Source: Candidatus Latescibacterota bacterium | Lineage (GTDB): Bacteria; JAAXHH01 | DNA: 64,000 nt | Assembly: GCA_012270975.1 (NCBI GenBank) | Contig: JAAXHH010000034.1 | Span: 186,001-250,000, forward strand | Direction: 5' to 3' | Part shown: piece by piece, positions 34,487 to 45,200 of the stretch | Position numbering within the stretch: the first letter of the stretch is position 1 | How the letters are laid out: each line of letters starts with the position of its first letter | The notes under the pieces: generated by a model | The model's input: only the letters and a program-made list of their open reading frames with translations | The model's database searches: none | Told to the model about the DNA's origin: nothing | Made by a program: the position numbers and the translations under genes

Positions 34487-35140
34487 CTACTTGCGCTTCA
34501 ACTCCACGCGCCGGTTCTGCGCCAGGGCGTTTTCGTCACTGCCCGTGACCGACTGCCGCTCTTCACCGTAACTGACGGTCTCGATGCGGTCTTCCGCCAC
34601 GCCGGCATCCACGAGGTACGCCTTGACCGCCTCGGCGCGCCGTTCACCCAGCGCCAGGTTGTATTCGATCGTGCCCCGTTCATCGGTATGGCCTTCGACC
34701 ACCACCCTGTCTTCGGTCTGGTACTCCCGCAGCTTGCGGGCGTTTTCATCCAGGACCGAACGCTGGTCCTCCCGGACGTCCGACCGGTCGTAGTCGAAGT
34801 AGATGGTGGCCAGGGACGTCATTTCCTGGTGCAGGGCCTCGGCCGCCCTTCGGGCTTCCTCTTCGGCGGCCAGGCGCCGGGCTTCTTCCTCGGCCGCGAG
34901 ACGGGCCTGCTCTTCGGCGGCCAGGCGCCGGGCTTCTTCCTCAGCCGCGAGACGGGCTTCCTCTTCGGCCTGTACCGCTCTGAGCGAATCCGCTATGGCC
35001 CGCTGACGCTCCGCCTCCATCGCCGCCAGTTCTTCCGCGGAAGGCCCCCGGGTTACGGCGCAGCAGGCGCCCATCCACACGGGAGCGGCGACCAAAACAC
35101 AGAGCGCCAGTACAGAAGCCGCATTGCTCCATTGTTTCAT
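34487..35140 (-). CDS. Pal-type peptidoglycan-associated lipoprotein, copy 1
   Basis: 217 residues. Lipobox-like MGAC near residue 26, then a long charged helix at about 35-105 made of EEEARRLA-type repeats, then an OmpA C-terminal domain with [15 protein letters not shown] and [12 protein letters not shown], which binds peptidoglycan diaminopimelate. Links the outer membrane to the wall and to TolB. Start ATG 35140 with AAGGAG 6 bases upstream. Copy 2 lies 11 bases away and is nearly identical, so this is a tandem duplication. Confidence 0.9.
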   Translation of the reverse strand: MKQWSNAASVLALCVLVAAPVWMGACCAVTRGPSAEELAAMEAERQRAIADSLRAVQAEEEARLAAEEEARRLAAEEQARLAAEEEARRLAAEEEARRAAEALHQEMTSLATIYFDYDRSDVREDQRSVLDENARKLREYQTEDRVVVEGHTDERGTIEYNLALGERRAEAVKAYLVDAGVAEDRIETVSYGEERQSVTGSDENALAQNRRVELKRK

Positions 35141-35151
35141 GAACAACTCCT

Positions 35152-35793
35152 TTACTTGCGCTTCAACTCCGCGCGCCGGTTCTGCGCCCAGGCGCTTTCG
35201 TCGCCACCCATGACCGCCGGTTGTTCTTCACCGAAACTGACCGTTTCGATACGTCCATCCGCCACGCCGGCATCCACGAGGTAGGTCTTGACCGCCTGGG
35301 CACGCTGCTCACCCAGCGCCAGGTTGTATTCGATCGTACCCCGTTCATCGCAGTGGCCCTCGACCACCACCATGTCCTCGGACTGGTACTCCCGCAGCTT
35401 GCGGGCGTTTTCATCCAGGGCCGAACGCTGGTCTTCCCGGACGTTTGACATGTCGTAATCAAAGTAGATAGTGGCCAGTGACATCATCTCCATGTGCAGA
35501 GCTTCGGCGGCCCTGCGGGCTTCCTCTTCGGCCAGACGGCGGGCTTCTTCCTCGGCCGCGAGACGGGCTTCCTCTTCGGCCAGGCGACGGGCTTCTTCTT
35601 CGGCCGCGAGACGGGCTTCCTCTTCAGCGCGTACCGCTCTGAGCGAATCCGCTATGGCCTGTTGACGCGCGGCCTCCATCGCGGCCAGTTCTTCCGCGGA
35701 AGGGCCCCTGGCACAGGCGGCACCCATCCACGCGGAAGCGGCGACCATCAAACAGAGCGCCAGGACCGAATACGTGCTGCGCCATCTTTTCAT
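35152..35793 (-). CDS. pal: Pal-type peptidoglycan-associated lipoprotein, copy 2
   Basis: 213 residues, same layout as its neighbour: lipobox MGAAC, repeated EEEARRLA helix, OmpA domain. The peptidoglycan-binding motif reads [12 protein letters not shown], with Cys replacing the usual Thr. AAAGGAG lies 7-8 bases before the ATG. It is nearer the tol genes than copy 1, so is the more likely primary Pal; which copy works with TolB cannot be told from sequence. Confidence 0.9.
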   Translation of the reverse strand: MKRWRSTYSVLALCLMVAASAWMGAACARGPSAEELAAMEAARQQAIADSLRAVRAEEEARLAAEEEARRLAEEEARLAAEEEARRLAEEEARRAAEALHMEMMSLATIYFDYDMSNVREDQRSALDENARKLREYQSEDMVVVEGHCDERGTIEYNLALGEQRAQAVKTYLVDAGVADGRIETVSFGEEQPAVMGGDESAWAQNRRAELKRK

Positions 35794-35958
35794 TATAGCA
35801 CTCCTTTCACGTGGGTGCGTTACTCATCCATCACTGAGCGGCAGGCATATGGACACCTTCTCGACCTCACCGTGTTTTTCGATGCGTGGGTCAAACCGGC
35901 ACATCCACACTTAAAATCTCCATTTGGCGGCGAAAGTAAAGTAAAAAGTCAGCCTTCC

Positions 35959-36762
35959 TCAGTCCTCCGGCATCAGGTCCAGTCTCATCCTCGCGAGCTG
36001 GGCCTCCTCGGTATCCGGGAATTCACCGATGACCCGTTCCAGGAAGGACCGCGCCTCGGACTGTTCCTTCCGGGCCACCTTGATGAAGGCGATCTTCAAC
36101 AGGGTGGCCGGCACCTTGTTTCCATCCGGATAAGCGTCCAACACCATCTCGTAGGCATCGAGCGCCTGGGTGTACAGGCTCTGGGTATAGTAGCAGTCGC
36201 CGATATAGAACTGCGCGTCGTCTGCCAGGTCCGAGTCAGGGAAGTACTCGATGTACTGGGTAAACTGCCGGACCGCCACGTCGTAGCTGCCCCGCTGGTA
36301 GTCCCCCAGCGCCAGGTCGTACAGTTCACCCGGATCGAATAACCCGGACGGCAGAGCGGACGTATCCGGCCTTGCCGGCGCGCTCAGCTGGACCTGCAGG
36401 CTCTCCAGCCTGCGTACCAGGGCCGAAAACTGACGGTCGCTTTCCGTGATGCGTGTGGTAAGTACCAGCAACCGGTTTTCCACGCCGCTGACCCGCTGCC
36501 CCATGTCGGCCCGCATGCGCAGCAACTCGTCCATCTGGTCCCGCACGAGGGCTTCCAGCCGCTCGATGTGCACTTTCAGCGAGTCAATGTCCTCCTGAAG
36601 GGCGATCTCCTCGCGCATGACCTGCATTTGGGCCCGCAGATGCGTCGTGTCGTTCTTCAGGTTGGTCAGGTCGGACTGGACACCGCAAGCGCTTATAACG
36701 AGCAGGACGACGACCGCCGGCAGCACGCCCCGGCCGAGGTGTTTCAAGGTCCTTTCTTTCAT
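35959..36762 (-). CDS. cpoB: Tol-Pal system coordinator CpoB (YbgF)
   Basis: 267 residues. Begins with a hydrophobic stretch and VISACG, so here it appears to be a lipoprotein rather than a free periplasmic protein. A coiled coil follows (about 30-125) with heptads of Leu/Met, then TPR repeats (about 145-260; DLALGDYQRGSYDVAVRQF and following). CpoB links Tol-Pal to cell-wall synthesis at the division site. It lies between tolB and the pal pair; the usual order has it after pal. Confidence 0.88.
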   Translation of the reverse strand: MKERTLKHLGRGVLPAVVVLLVISACGVQSDLTNLKNDTTHLRAQMQVMREEIALQEDIDSLKVHIERLEALVRDQMDELLRMRADMGQRVSGVENRLLVLTTRITESDRQFSALVRRLESLQVQLSAPARPDTSALPSGLFDPGELYDLALGDYQRGSYDVAVRQFTQYIEYFPDSDLADDAQFYIGDCYYTQSLYTQALDAYEMVLDAYPDGNKVPATLLKIAFIKVARKEQSEARSFLERVIGEFPDTEEAQLARMRLDLMPED

Positions 36763-36784
36763 TTCTCCTCAATCCACTTCGATT

Positions 36785-38224
36785 TCATTCGGGCCTGGGT
36801 CCCCAGCCGGGTTGCCGGTTGTTGCCCGCCGTGATGACGGGATGGACATCTCCTCCGTTCCAGGACATCCGGTAGATATGGTACTCTCCCCTGCGGGCCC
36901 GGTCGGAACCGAAGAGTATATGCAATCCGTCCGGGGACCAGGTCGGGTTCACATTGTCTCCTTCCGGTCCGCGGACACCCGTGAGTTTCACCAGGTTGTT
37001 GCCGTTGACATCGCAGGTGTAAATGTTGAAGACCCGCCTGGAGCCTCCCCGGCGCCCCGGCGCCATATCACCGCCCACGAAGGCGATGCGGTCGCCCCGG
37101 GGCGACCAGGACGGCGATCCGTTGTAGCCGCCCTCGAAGGTGATGCGATGATCATTCGAGCCATCGATATTAATAACGTACAGGTGCTTCTGTGTCAATC
37201 GGTCCGACATATATACCACCTGGTCGCCCCGCGGTGACCAGGACGGTGAAACGTTGATCCCGTAACCGGTCGCCAGCGGCACCAGTCTGCTTCCGTCCAA
37301 CGTGCTGATGTAAAGCTTGGACATCCCCTCCGTGACCAGGGCCACGATCAGGTGGCGGCCGTCGGGAGACCAGCGCGGTGAGAGCACCGTTCTCCCTTTG
37401 AAAGAGACCTTGCTGGTTTCCCCGCTCCGCAAGTCGAGCAGATACAGTTCGTGAGGCCCGTCCCGGTAGGAAGTGTAGGCGATCCTGGTGCCGTCCGGGG
37501 ACCAGGCCGGCGAGTATTTCCGTGCGCCGTCCCGGGTCAGCTGGCGGACATTGAACCCGTCGTAGTCCGATGTATACAGTTCCGGGGCGCCGCTGCGCCG
37601 GGAGATGAAGACGACACGGGTCTGCGCGATGCCCCGGTCCCCGGTCAGCTGGAACACGATGTCGTCGGCCATGAGATGCACAATCCTTCTCAGGGTCAGA
37701 CCGAATGCGGCGTACCCCTTTTCCAGGATCGTTCGCCGGGTGCCCACGTCGGTGAGACGCACGGTGATTTCCACCTGGGATCCCGTAACTTCATACGTTC
37801 CCGACACCATGACCTGTACGGACAGCTTGCGAAGCAGCTCCAGGTCCACTTCTCCGGCGGCGTCCAGAAACACGTAGGTGGTATCGCCGGCGCTGTCCGT
37901 CAGAACCTGAGAACCATCGTCCGCTCCGACCCGGGCCGGAATGGAAAGGTCCCGTACGGCAAATACGCCGGAGAACGACAGGTCCCGCTTAAGCACCTGG
38001 TTGACGGTGTCCTGCACTGCGGCGTCGAATGCCGTTCCGTCCCGGGGGCCAAAGGGCTTGAAGGCGATCGGTATGCGGGGGGAGACACGGGCCTGAACGC
38101 TGAGATTGACCTCGTCCTGGGCCGACGCGGACCGCGCGCCGAGCAGGGACAGGACGCAGGCCGCCAGCAAAATCCTCAGCGGCCAGACACTCCGAATCGG
38201 CCAGGCACTCCGCTGTTCTATCAT
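36785..38224 (-). CDS. tolB: Tol-Pal system protein TolB
   Basis: 479 residues. Signal peptide ending near SASAQ, an N-terminal TolB domain (about 30-180) and a six-blade PD40 propeller with repeated YSPAWSPDGTRIAYTS, LSPRWSPDGRHLI and PSWSPRGDQVVYMS. It shuttles between TolA and Pal in the periplasm. Start ATG 38224 has GGAAGG about 7 bases upstream; an ATG ten codons earlier (38254) is possible. Confidence 0.93.
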   Translation of the reverse strand: MIEQRSAWPIRSVWPLRILLAACVLSLLGARSASAQDEVNLSVQARVSPRIPIAFKPFGPRDGTAFDAAVQDTVNQVLKRDLSFSGVFAVRDLSIPARVGADDGSQVLTDSAGDTTYVFLDAAGEVDLELLRKLSVQVMVSGTYEVTGSQVEITVRLTDVGTRRTILEKGYAAFGLTLRRIVHLMADDIVFQLTGDRGIAQTRVVFISRRSGAPELYTSDYDGFNVRQLTRDGARKYSPAWSPDGTRIAYTSYRDGPHELYLLDLRSGETSKVSFKGRTVLSPRWSPDGRHLIVALVTEGMSKLYISTLDGSRLVPLATGYGINVSPSWSPRGDQVVYMSDRLTQKHLYVINIDGSNDHRITFEGGYNGSPSWSPRGDRIAFVGGDMAPGRRGGSRRVFNIYTCDVNGNNLVKLTGVRGPEGDNVNPTWSPDGLHILFGSDRARRGEYHIYRMSWNGGDVHPVITAGNNRQPGWGPRPE

Positions 38225-38291
38225 TTCAGGCCTTCCGTGATGAAAACCGATCATGGCCTCGGGTTTGGTATCGTGTGCAAACGCTTCTGCT

Positions 38292-38915
38292 TCACAACGC
38301 GTACTGGAAGGCGAAATGCACGCCCAGGTAGGACTTCCTGTAACCTTCCGGCAGCGGCGGCAGCGGATCGGCCGCGTTCAGCGCCCGTTGCGCCGCCAGG
38401 TCGAATACCGGGTTGGAAGACGAGCGCTCCATGACGACGCCGGTAATCCGGCCCGACCGGACCACGCGAAAATAGATGACCGTCTCGAGGCGCGTTACGC
38501 CGAGCATCCTGGGCACGTTGAAATGCTGTTGTATCTTACGCTGCATTATGCCCAGGTAGTACGGGAATTCGAAATCCCGCTCGTCCAGGCGGATTTCCGG
38601 AGAATCGGTCTCAAAGGTCTGAGGCGCTTCCGGTCCGGGGTCCGGTTCTTCAGAGACCAGGCGCGGCGTCCGTTCCAGCGCCAGGGCCGCCTCTTCCTGC
38701 GGCGCGGCGGCCTCCTTCTTCGAGACGACTTCGTACGCCTCGTCTATCAAGGGCGGACGTCGAATCGACGGGCTTTCGTTCAACGTTACGAGATCGACCC
38801 GGTAGACCTGCTGGTCCAGCGATGACGCCGGCGTAGGCCACCAGGTGTTCAAACCGATCAACCCGGCGATAACCGCGATATGCAGGAATCCGGAAGCCCA
38901 GATCATGCGTGTCAT
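38292..38915 (-). CDS. tolA: TolA/TonB-family energy transducer
   Basis: 207 residues. One N-terminal membrane helix (LHIAVIAGLIGLN), an acidic/Ala-rich spacer (about 50-110) and a TonB/TolA C-terminal domain at about 118-195 (YYLGIMQRKIQQHFNVPRML and onward). Much shorter than E. coli TolA, closer to TonB in size. It follows tolR with a one-base overlap (TAATG), so TolA is the better name; it could also serve the two TonB-dependent receptors at 46-52 kb. Confidence 0.85.
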   Translation of the reverse strand: MTRMIWASGFLHIAVIAGLIGLNTWWPTPASSLDQQVYRVDLVTLNESPSIRRPPLIDEAYEVVSKKEAAAPQEEAALALERTPRLVSEEPDPGPEAPQTFETDSPEIRLDERDFEFPYYLGIMQRKIQQHFNVPRMLGVTRLETVIYFRVVRSGRITGVVMERSSSNPVFDLAAQRALNAADPLPPLPEGYRKSYLGVHFAFQYAL

Positions 38916-39334
38916 TATCGTGACGGTCTCAGACTGGTCGCCAGTCCTATCTGGGTTACGCCGTGCTCCTTGAGTTTATCGAGCACGGCAATGACGGTGC
39001 CGTAGGGCACCTGTTCGTCTCCGCGGATAAATACCGGTTTATCCTGCTGTTCCTCGAATATCTCCCTGAACACCCCGTCGAACTGGGCGATCGAAAGCTG
39101 CCGGTCTTCCAGGTAGAGCGTCCCTTCGCTCGTTATCGTAATGACGAGGCCCTCGCCGAGATCCGGTGCGGCCGCGCTCGCCCTCGGCAGATCCACCTGG
39201 ACGCCGCTCTGGATCATCGGCGTGGTGATCATGAAGATGATCAGGAGCACGGTCATGACGTCGACCAGCGCCGTGACCCTGATTTCCGAAAGGACGCGGG
39301 GCGAACCCGCGCTATTGAAATCAAACGAATTCAT
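38915..39334 (-). CDS. tolR: TolR/ExbD biopolymer transport protein
   Basis: 139 residues. Single membrane helix at about 20-42 (ALVDVMTVLLIIFMITTPM) containing the proton-path Asp, then a periplasmic domain ending GVTQIGLAT. Works with TolQ to turn proton flow into force on TolA. ATG overlaps the tolQ stop (ATGA). Confidence 0.93.
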   Translation of the reverse strand: MNSFDFNSAGSPRVLSEIRVTALVDVMTVLLIIFMITTPMIQSGVQVDLPRASAAAPDLGEGLVITITSEGTLYLEDRQLSIAQFDGVFREIFEEQQDKPVFIRGDEQVPYGTVIAVLDKLKEHGVTQIGLATSLRPSR

Positions 39335-40029
39335 GACGTCCCCGCAACTGCCCGCGACTGGAGGATGTTCATGACCGCGGTGGCCAGGTCCTCAAGTTCC
39401 AGGCCCAGTTCCCGCGACCGCTGCACGAAGTAGTTGTACGCCACCATGGCCGGGATCGCCACGGCCAGGCCCGCGATCGTCGTGATCAGGGCTTCCGCGA
39501 TACCGGGCGCCACGACCACGATGTTGGTGGAGCCCTGGGTACTGATGTCCAGAAAAGCGGTCATGACCCCCCACACCGTTCCGAACAGGCCCAGAAACGG
39601 GCACACGCTTCCCGCGGTGGCCAGTATGGGCAGCCGTCGTTCGAACCGGGCCAGTTCCCGGTGGGCGGCCAGCCGCAGGTCGCGAAAGACGGATTCCACC
39701 ACGTCCTGGCCGATCTCCTTCGACCGGTCTTCCGTGCCGCCTGGAGGGGAGAAGGCCGACTCGTGCTTCTGGTATACCTCTCGAAAGACGACTGCGGCGG
39801 GACTGCAGGGCCACTTCGAAGCGACGGCATAAACCTGGTCGCAGTCGCGCTGATTTTGGAAGAAAGCCAGGAAACGCCGGGACTGCGCCTGGGCCCGGCG
39901 GAAGTACCGCCAGCGCTCCGCCATAATCGCCCACGAAACGATCGAGAAGATCAGCAGGACGATGATAACGGACTTGGCGACGGCGCCCGAATCCAGAATC
40001 AGATTCAGGATACTGATTTCGGATGACAA
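39331..40029 (-). CDS. tolQ: TolQ/ExbB proton-channel protein
   Basis: 232 residues with three membrane helices: one near 20-38 and two in the MotA/TolQ/ExbB domain (LFGTVWGVMTAFLDI, ITTIAGLAVAIPAMVAYNYF). First gene of tolQRAB-cpoB-pal-pal. The start is TTG 40029, taken because no ATG is in range and AAAGGG lies upstream. Confidence 0.93.
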   Translation of the reverse strand: MSSEISILNLILDSGAVAKSVIIVLLIFSIVSWAIMAERWRYFRRAQAQSRRFLAFFQNQRDCDQVYAVASKWPCSPAAVVFREVYQKHESAFSPPGGTEDRSKEIGQDVVESVFRDLRLAAHRELARFERRLPILATAGSVCPFLGLFGTVWGVMTAFLDISTQGSTNIVVVAPGIAEALITTIAGLAVAIPAMVAYNYFVQRSRELGLELEDLATAVMNILQSRAVAGTS

Positions 40030-40079
40030 AGTGCTTTCTTACCCTTTCGACCTATGTCGTGTCCCTGTACGGCGGCTTG

Positions 40080-40109
40080 AAAGTAAAAACCCGGAAGCGG
40101 GGGTGTCAA
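40080..40109 (-). promoter_or_regulatory. Weak candidate promoter of the tol-pal operon
   Basis: TTGACA (40109-40104), 18-base spacer, TACTTT (40085-40080) on the minus strand, about 50 bases before the tolQ TTG. The spacer also contains CCCG-CTTC-CGGG plus TTTTT, a possible weak terminator of the 40140 gene. Confidence 0.35.
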
Positions 40110-40139
40110 GTACCATGGGAATCCCGGACATCGCCGGTC

Positions 40140-41093
40140 CTACGCCCTGATCAGCGCGACTTCGACGGCCAGGTTCGGATGCCCGTCGATCAGTTCGAGG
40201 GCTTCGGCAATGCGATGCACGGGGAACACATGGGACAGCAGGGGACGCAGTCTGACCGCGCCGATGCCGACGAGCTTCAACCCTCGTTCGAGCAGGTAGG
40301 CGGTTTCGAACGGCTGTTCCCGGCCCATGATCAGTTGCAGCGATCGTTCCGACCAGGCCTGCATTTCGATGGATACGGAGCGTGTAACGGGTTTGAGGAC
40401 GACGAGCTTCCCGCCCGGACGCAGCATCGCCGCGCATTGAAAAAAGGAAGACTCGTTGCCGGCGCATTCGAGACAGACATCCACACCCATACCGCCGGTC
40501 TGGTCCATGACGCGCCGTTGGGCGTCCTCCGTGGAGACGTTGATCACGGTGTCCGCGCCCGCGTCCCGCGCACGCTGCAGGCGCTTCGCGTGCAGGTCCG
40601 CCGCGATTACCGTCGCAGCCCCCGATATGCGCGCGATCTGCGTACTCAGCAGGCCGGTGGTCCCCGCACCGCTGATGAAAACCGACCTGCCTTTCACCTG
40701 GGCGCATTCCATTCCGTTCAGGACCGTCGGCATCAGGGCGGCTATGGCGCCCTCTTCAAAACTGATGCCCATCGGCAACTTTACGACGTGGTACGCGGGT
40801 ACGCTGTGGTATTCAGCAAAACCGCCGTCGGTATGGAAGGCAACGACCCGGTCGCCCGGTGCGAGCGCCTCCACGCGCCCCCCGGCTTTCTCGATGATTC
40901 CCGTGAAACACCGGCCCAACGACAGATGGCGGCCGTTGGCGGCCGATACGGGCGTGTCCCCGGCATCGGCAACGCCCCGTCGGGACAGGACACACGCCCG
41001 CGCCTTGAGCAGCACTTCCGCGTCGCTGCAGGAAGGCACGGGTCCGCTGGATACCTCGGGATTGCCATCCGTATCCAGCGTAAGTTTCTGCAT
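40140..41093 (-). CDS. Medium-chain dehydrogenase/reductase (Zn-ADH-like)
   Basis: 317 residues. GroES-like N-terminal domain with PGDRVVAFHTDGGFAEY, and a Rossmann domain with SVFISGAGTTGLLSTQIA. The usual catalytic-zinc ligands and the four-Cys structural zinc loop are not evident, and the N-terminal domain is short. Start ATG 41093 is a best guess; the open frame extends to 41186. Substrate unknown; resembles threonine/sorbitol-type MDRs. Confidence 0.78.
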   Translation of the reverse strand: MQKLTLDTDGNPEVSSGPVPSCSDAEVLLKARACVLSRRGVADAGDTPVSAANGRHLSLGRCFTGIIEKAGGRVEALAPGDRVVAFHTDGGFAEYHSVPAYHVVKLPMGISFEEGAIAALMPTVLNGMECAQVKGRSVFISGAGTTGLLSTQIARISGAATVIAADLHAKRLQRARDAGADTVINVSTEDAQRRVMDQTGGMGVDVCLECAGNESSFFQCAAMLRPGGKLVVLKPVTRSVSIEMQAWSERSLQLIMGREQPFETAYLLERGLKLVGIGAVRLRPLLSHVFPVHRIAEALELIDGHPNLAVEVALIRA

Positions 41094-41202
41094 GGCGGCC
41101 TCTTCGTCGCACAGATCGCGACCGGATCCGGCGCTTCGCATGGCCGGGAGACCCGGGAGGCGGGCTGCTTGTTTATCTTGACGCAAACCGTCCGGCCTCC
41201 GG

Positions 41203-42135
41203 CTACCAGTATTCTTCGAAGTGAATGTTTCCCTTGTCCCTTCGATGATCCGCCTTGAATCCGCGCGACTCGAGCAGCTCGACCATACCGGTGGGCGAGG
41301 GATAGGACTTGTCTCCCTCCCTGGTGTACTTGGGCACGCCGATCATGTCGGGGTTTCCACAGATGTACACGTGCGTCCTGTCCGGGTCCAGGACGATACC
41401 GGTCCTTTCTTCCAGTTCCCCTGTACTTACGAGGTCCTGTATATACACCTTGCGGTCGAGATTGTGCGCTTCCCGGGTGGTGAGCGTGATGTAGTGGTAG
41501 TTCGGGTGAAGCTCCTCCAGCCGCTCGTTGGTATCCTGGTAGCCCAGGTCCCGGGCGTACCGTACGCACACCACCGATATGATGTCGGGCTCGTGGCCGT
41601 TACGCATCAGATCGGCGATCATGCAGTTGTGGGGCGCCTCTCCGGTGCCCGTGGCCGCGAAAATGACCTGGTCGCCCGGCCCCACGTGCTCCAGGGTGTA
41701 ATGCCCCGTCACCTTGGGCCCCATCCAGAGCCGGTCGCCCTCCTTCAGCATCCAGAGCCTGGGCGTGAGGGAGGGGTCCTGGCCCTCTTCGCCGTCACGA
41801 GCCACGAGCGTAATGTAGAACTCGTAGTAATCCATGTCCCCCGGTTCCAGCAATTGGCCGGGGTCGTCCTCATACATGGGAAAGGACATGGAATAGGCAC
41901 GGCGGACCAGCTTCGTCTTGAGATTCTCGTTTACGTCCTCGTTGTGGGCCGGATCGTTGGTGGGTTCCCAGTCGCCCAGGCCGAGGGTCGTGTACTGCCC
42001 GGGCACGTACGGCGGGAGTTCGTCGTCCGGTTTCACCCGGATGATCCACAGTTCGGGGTTCAGCTCATGGATTTCGGTAAGTGTGGCGTTGTAATGTTGC
42101 TCCCTTAAGGCCCTGATCTCTTCTGACGTATGCAT
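41203..42135 (-). CDS. Ferredoxin-NADP reductase-like flavoprotein
   Basis: 310 residues. FAD-binding domain with PPYVPGQYTTLGL and RRAYSMSFPMY (the RxYS flavin motif), then an NADP domain with IFAATGTGEAPHNCM and HVYICGNPDMIGVP. It ends in GNIHFEEYW; the C-terminal aromatic stacks on FAD in this family. Cytoplasmic transfer of electrons between NADPH and ferredoxin or flavodoxin. Start ATG 42135 with AGG 7 bases upstream; an in-frame TTG at 42177 is less likely. Confidence 0.85.
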   Translation of the reverse strand: MHTSEEIRALREQHYNATLTEIHELNPELWIIRVKPDDELPPYVPGQYTTLGLGDWEPTNDPAHNEDVNENLKTKLVRRAYSMSFPMYEDDPGQLLEPGDMDYYEFYITLVARDGEEGQDPSLTPRLWMLKEGDRLWMGPKVTGHYTLEHVGPGDQVIFAATGTGEAPHNCMIADLMRNGHEPDIISVVCVRYARDLGYQDTNERLEELHPNYHYITLTTREAHNLDRKVYIQDLVSTGELEERTGIVLDPDRTHVYICGNPDMIGVPKYTREGDKSYPSPTGMVELLESRGFKADHRRDKGNIHFEEYW

Positions 42136-42232
42136 GTATACCTGCCGTATCTCCGTGTCTGGGCATTGGTGAATCAACGGGTCTACGCCGACCGCCGGAC
42201 CGCCGTTTAATGAGTATCCCGGAAAACGGCGC

Positions 42233-45200
42233 CTAGAAATCGGCGCCTATCGTGAAGAAGAACTGGGTATCGTTCAACGCACTCCGCAGACGGTACGAAC
42301 GCGTACCCGGGAACTCGGATTCCAGTCCCTGGGGCACGTTGGGGAGGTTTTCGTCGTTGTACCATGACGGACGCCTTCCCAGGTCGAACTGGCGGGCGAT
42401 GTCGAACTTCAGAATCAGGAAGCCGACGCGCGCCCGGGCGCCGATCCCGTAGGCCACGGCGATCGGCCCTCCCGCGAGTTCTTCCATCGTACCGGGTCCC
42501 AGCCCGTTGTTCCGGACGAGCCTGCCGTCGACGAAATCACCCACGTTGGGGTAGCCTGCGTACTGATTGGCCTGCACGGCGCTGGTGTTCTGGTCCCACG
42601 CGCTTCCCGCGTCGACGAACAGCGAGCCCCGGATCTGCTGGAAGGCGAGCGGAAGCGGCCAGCCCATGGCCAGCACATCGATCAGGGGAAACCGGAATTC
42701 CGCGTTGACCATCGCGACCTTGCTCCCCCAGGCGGACCAGTAGTTGGCGCCCCGGAAGTCGTACGGGCCTCCGAAGGGATAGAGTTCCTGGTCGCGCCCC
42801 TCGCTGGCCAGTCCGAACAGGCGGAATGCAAAGGCGTAGCGCTGCAGCACATTGAAGTACGTACGGTAATCGATGAAGGCGCGGGTATACTCCAACTCCC
42901 CGAAGGTCGGTGTCACCTCCACGCGGCCCCGGGCTCCGGCGATCGGACCGGTAACGCCGTAGAGGGTATGATCGGTGACCAGGGCGATGCTGGGCTGAAT
43001 GAAGTTCACGCTGCCGAGGCTTCCGCGCCGGGTCCGACGGATACCGAAGTAATTCCAACTCACATCCACCAGTTGACGGCTTCGATGCACCCCCTGGACA
43101 CCCAGCTCAATGCGGCTGAACTGGCTGAATGGCCGGCTTACGAAGAAATGAACGCCGCGGTTGACCTGGGTCGTCACCTGAGTAAGAATGGGGCTCTGGT
43201 AGTTGTAGAACAGGTCGTAGCTGTACTGGAACGCCGCTACGCTCCAGTTGACGCGCCGGGTCAGATTGGTGTACTGGAGCAGCAGGTTCGCGTCCGTCAG
43301 GGATCCGAAAACGTTGGCGCCGACGAGGATCTTGTGATTGTTCAGGATATCGCTGAAGGACAGGAGGGAACTGCCCACCAGGCCGAATTGCGTCGAGTAA
43401 CCGGCATTCCCCCCGATGTAGTCCAGGCCGAAACGGGGAGAGTACTTCCTCTTCTTGAACGTGCCATCGATCCAGGCGGTCGTATCCGGCAGCTCGCCCC
43501 CCGGCCCGATCCCTCGCAGGACGGGTGCGAAAGGAAACTCCGGTTCCTGAAGGAGTTCGGTACTCTCGGTCTCCTCGGGCGCCTCGTCCGGCGGTGCCGC
43601 TTCCGTGGCGGACGTCGTATCGGGAGGCGCCGTAAGTACGGTCCGGACCGTGGTTGCTTTTTCCCGCCCGGATTCGGAACTCGATTGTCCTTCCCGGGGC
43701 GCGGCCTCCGGCGGCGTGGTCAGGGGATCGGCGATCGTCACGGCGGCATCCGGCGAAGCCCCGTCTCCTTCGCCCGGGGCAGGACTTTCTTCGGAAGGTT
43801 CGGTTCTCAGGGGCGGGGCGAGTTGCTGCGCCACCGGCGCCGCGCCGGGCGTCGCCGCCTTGGCGTGATCATAGGGCTCCTTCATCAACGACGCCGGGTC
43901 GGTGATGGCGAACAGGTCGAATCCTCCCCAGGACAGGGAGGAAAAGACCAGGCGGTCCGCCTTCTGCGCCCAGGTGATGGCGGGACCCGCGGCCGTAACG
44001 TTGGTCACTCCGGTCAGGACATTGGTAATCTGGTAGGTCTCCCTGGAATTCATGTCCCAGATGAAGATGTTGGAAATGCCGGTGCGGTCCGATATGAAGG
44101 CGATCTTCTCACCATCGGCGGACCACTGCGGCGAAATGCTTTTGCCGATCTGATCCGGGATCTTCTCGATCTCTCCCGTGGCCAGGTCGTAGAGCGCGAG
44201 TTGCTGGTACCCGAAGGTGAGCGTCCTGAAATTGGTCACATCGCCCCGGTCCGTGGAAAAGGCGATCTTCCTGCCGTCCGGCGACCACACTGGATCCCGG
44301 TCGGTGTACCGGTCCCGGGTCAGCGCCGTCAGATTGCCTCCCGTGGCGTCCACCACGTACAGGTCCGACTGTCCGCCCTGGAGACCGACGAAAACCAGCT
44401 TCTTGCCATCCGGCGACCAGTTCGGCGACGTGGCGCCGTCCAGGTCGACCTTGATGCGCCTGATCACGTTTCGCTCCCTGACGTCCATGACGTACAGGGC
44501 GTCCCGCGCCCCCACCTTGGCCGGAAAGGCGATATGCCGCTCGTCGGGCGACCAGGAAATGGAAGTGGAAAAAAACCGGAGGGACTCGAAATCGGCCGAG
44601 CGCTCGCCCTCGACGAGCTTGGAAATGACTTCGCCGTTGATGGCGGAGGCAAGGTAGATATCGTTGTAGAGGCTTTTGTTGGAGATGAAAACGAGCTTGT
44701 CGCCCCGCGGCGAGATCGCGGGAGCGAGGTGCAGCCCCGCGCGGGATTCCCGGACGTCGGTCAGCTGCCGGGCAAAGGCATCGGGCTTGTCGTAGTCCTT
44801 GATCTGCGGCAGGTACGTCTTGCGCACATGCTCGTTCCACTCGTCGGACAGCTTCTCGATATCCTTGCCGATGGAGGAACGAAAGGCCTCGTTTACGTTC
44901 CGCATGCGGCCCGTCTTGCGGAGGATCTCGCCGATCTTGCGGTCACCGTACCGGTCGCCGATGTAGGCGAAGAGGGCCTGGCCGAACCGGTATACGCCGA
45001 AACTGTAGTCCATGGACGGTATGGTCGGTGGAAGGTAACCCTGCAGTGCGGCGTCCCGAAGCCACATATGGGTATACGCGTCGATACCGCCCAGGGACAG
45101 GTATTCCGCCATGCCCTCCATGAACCAGAGGGGCGCGACGAAGGCCATGGGATTCAGGATGGATACGCCGGGGCCCGCGCCGTACAGCACGTCTCCCTGG

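Noticed and set aside
40089-40103. Terminator of the 40140 dehydrogenase gene
   Set aside because: CCCG-CTTC-CGGG plus TTTTT has only a 4-bp stem; mentioned with the tol promoter instead of listed.
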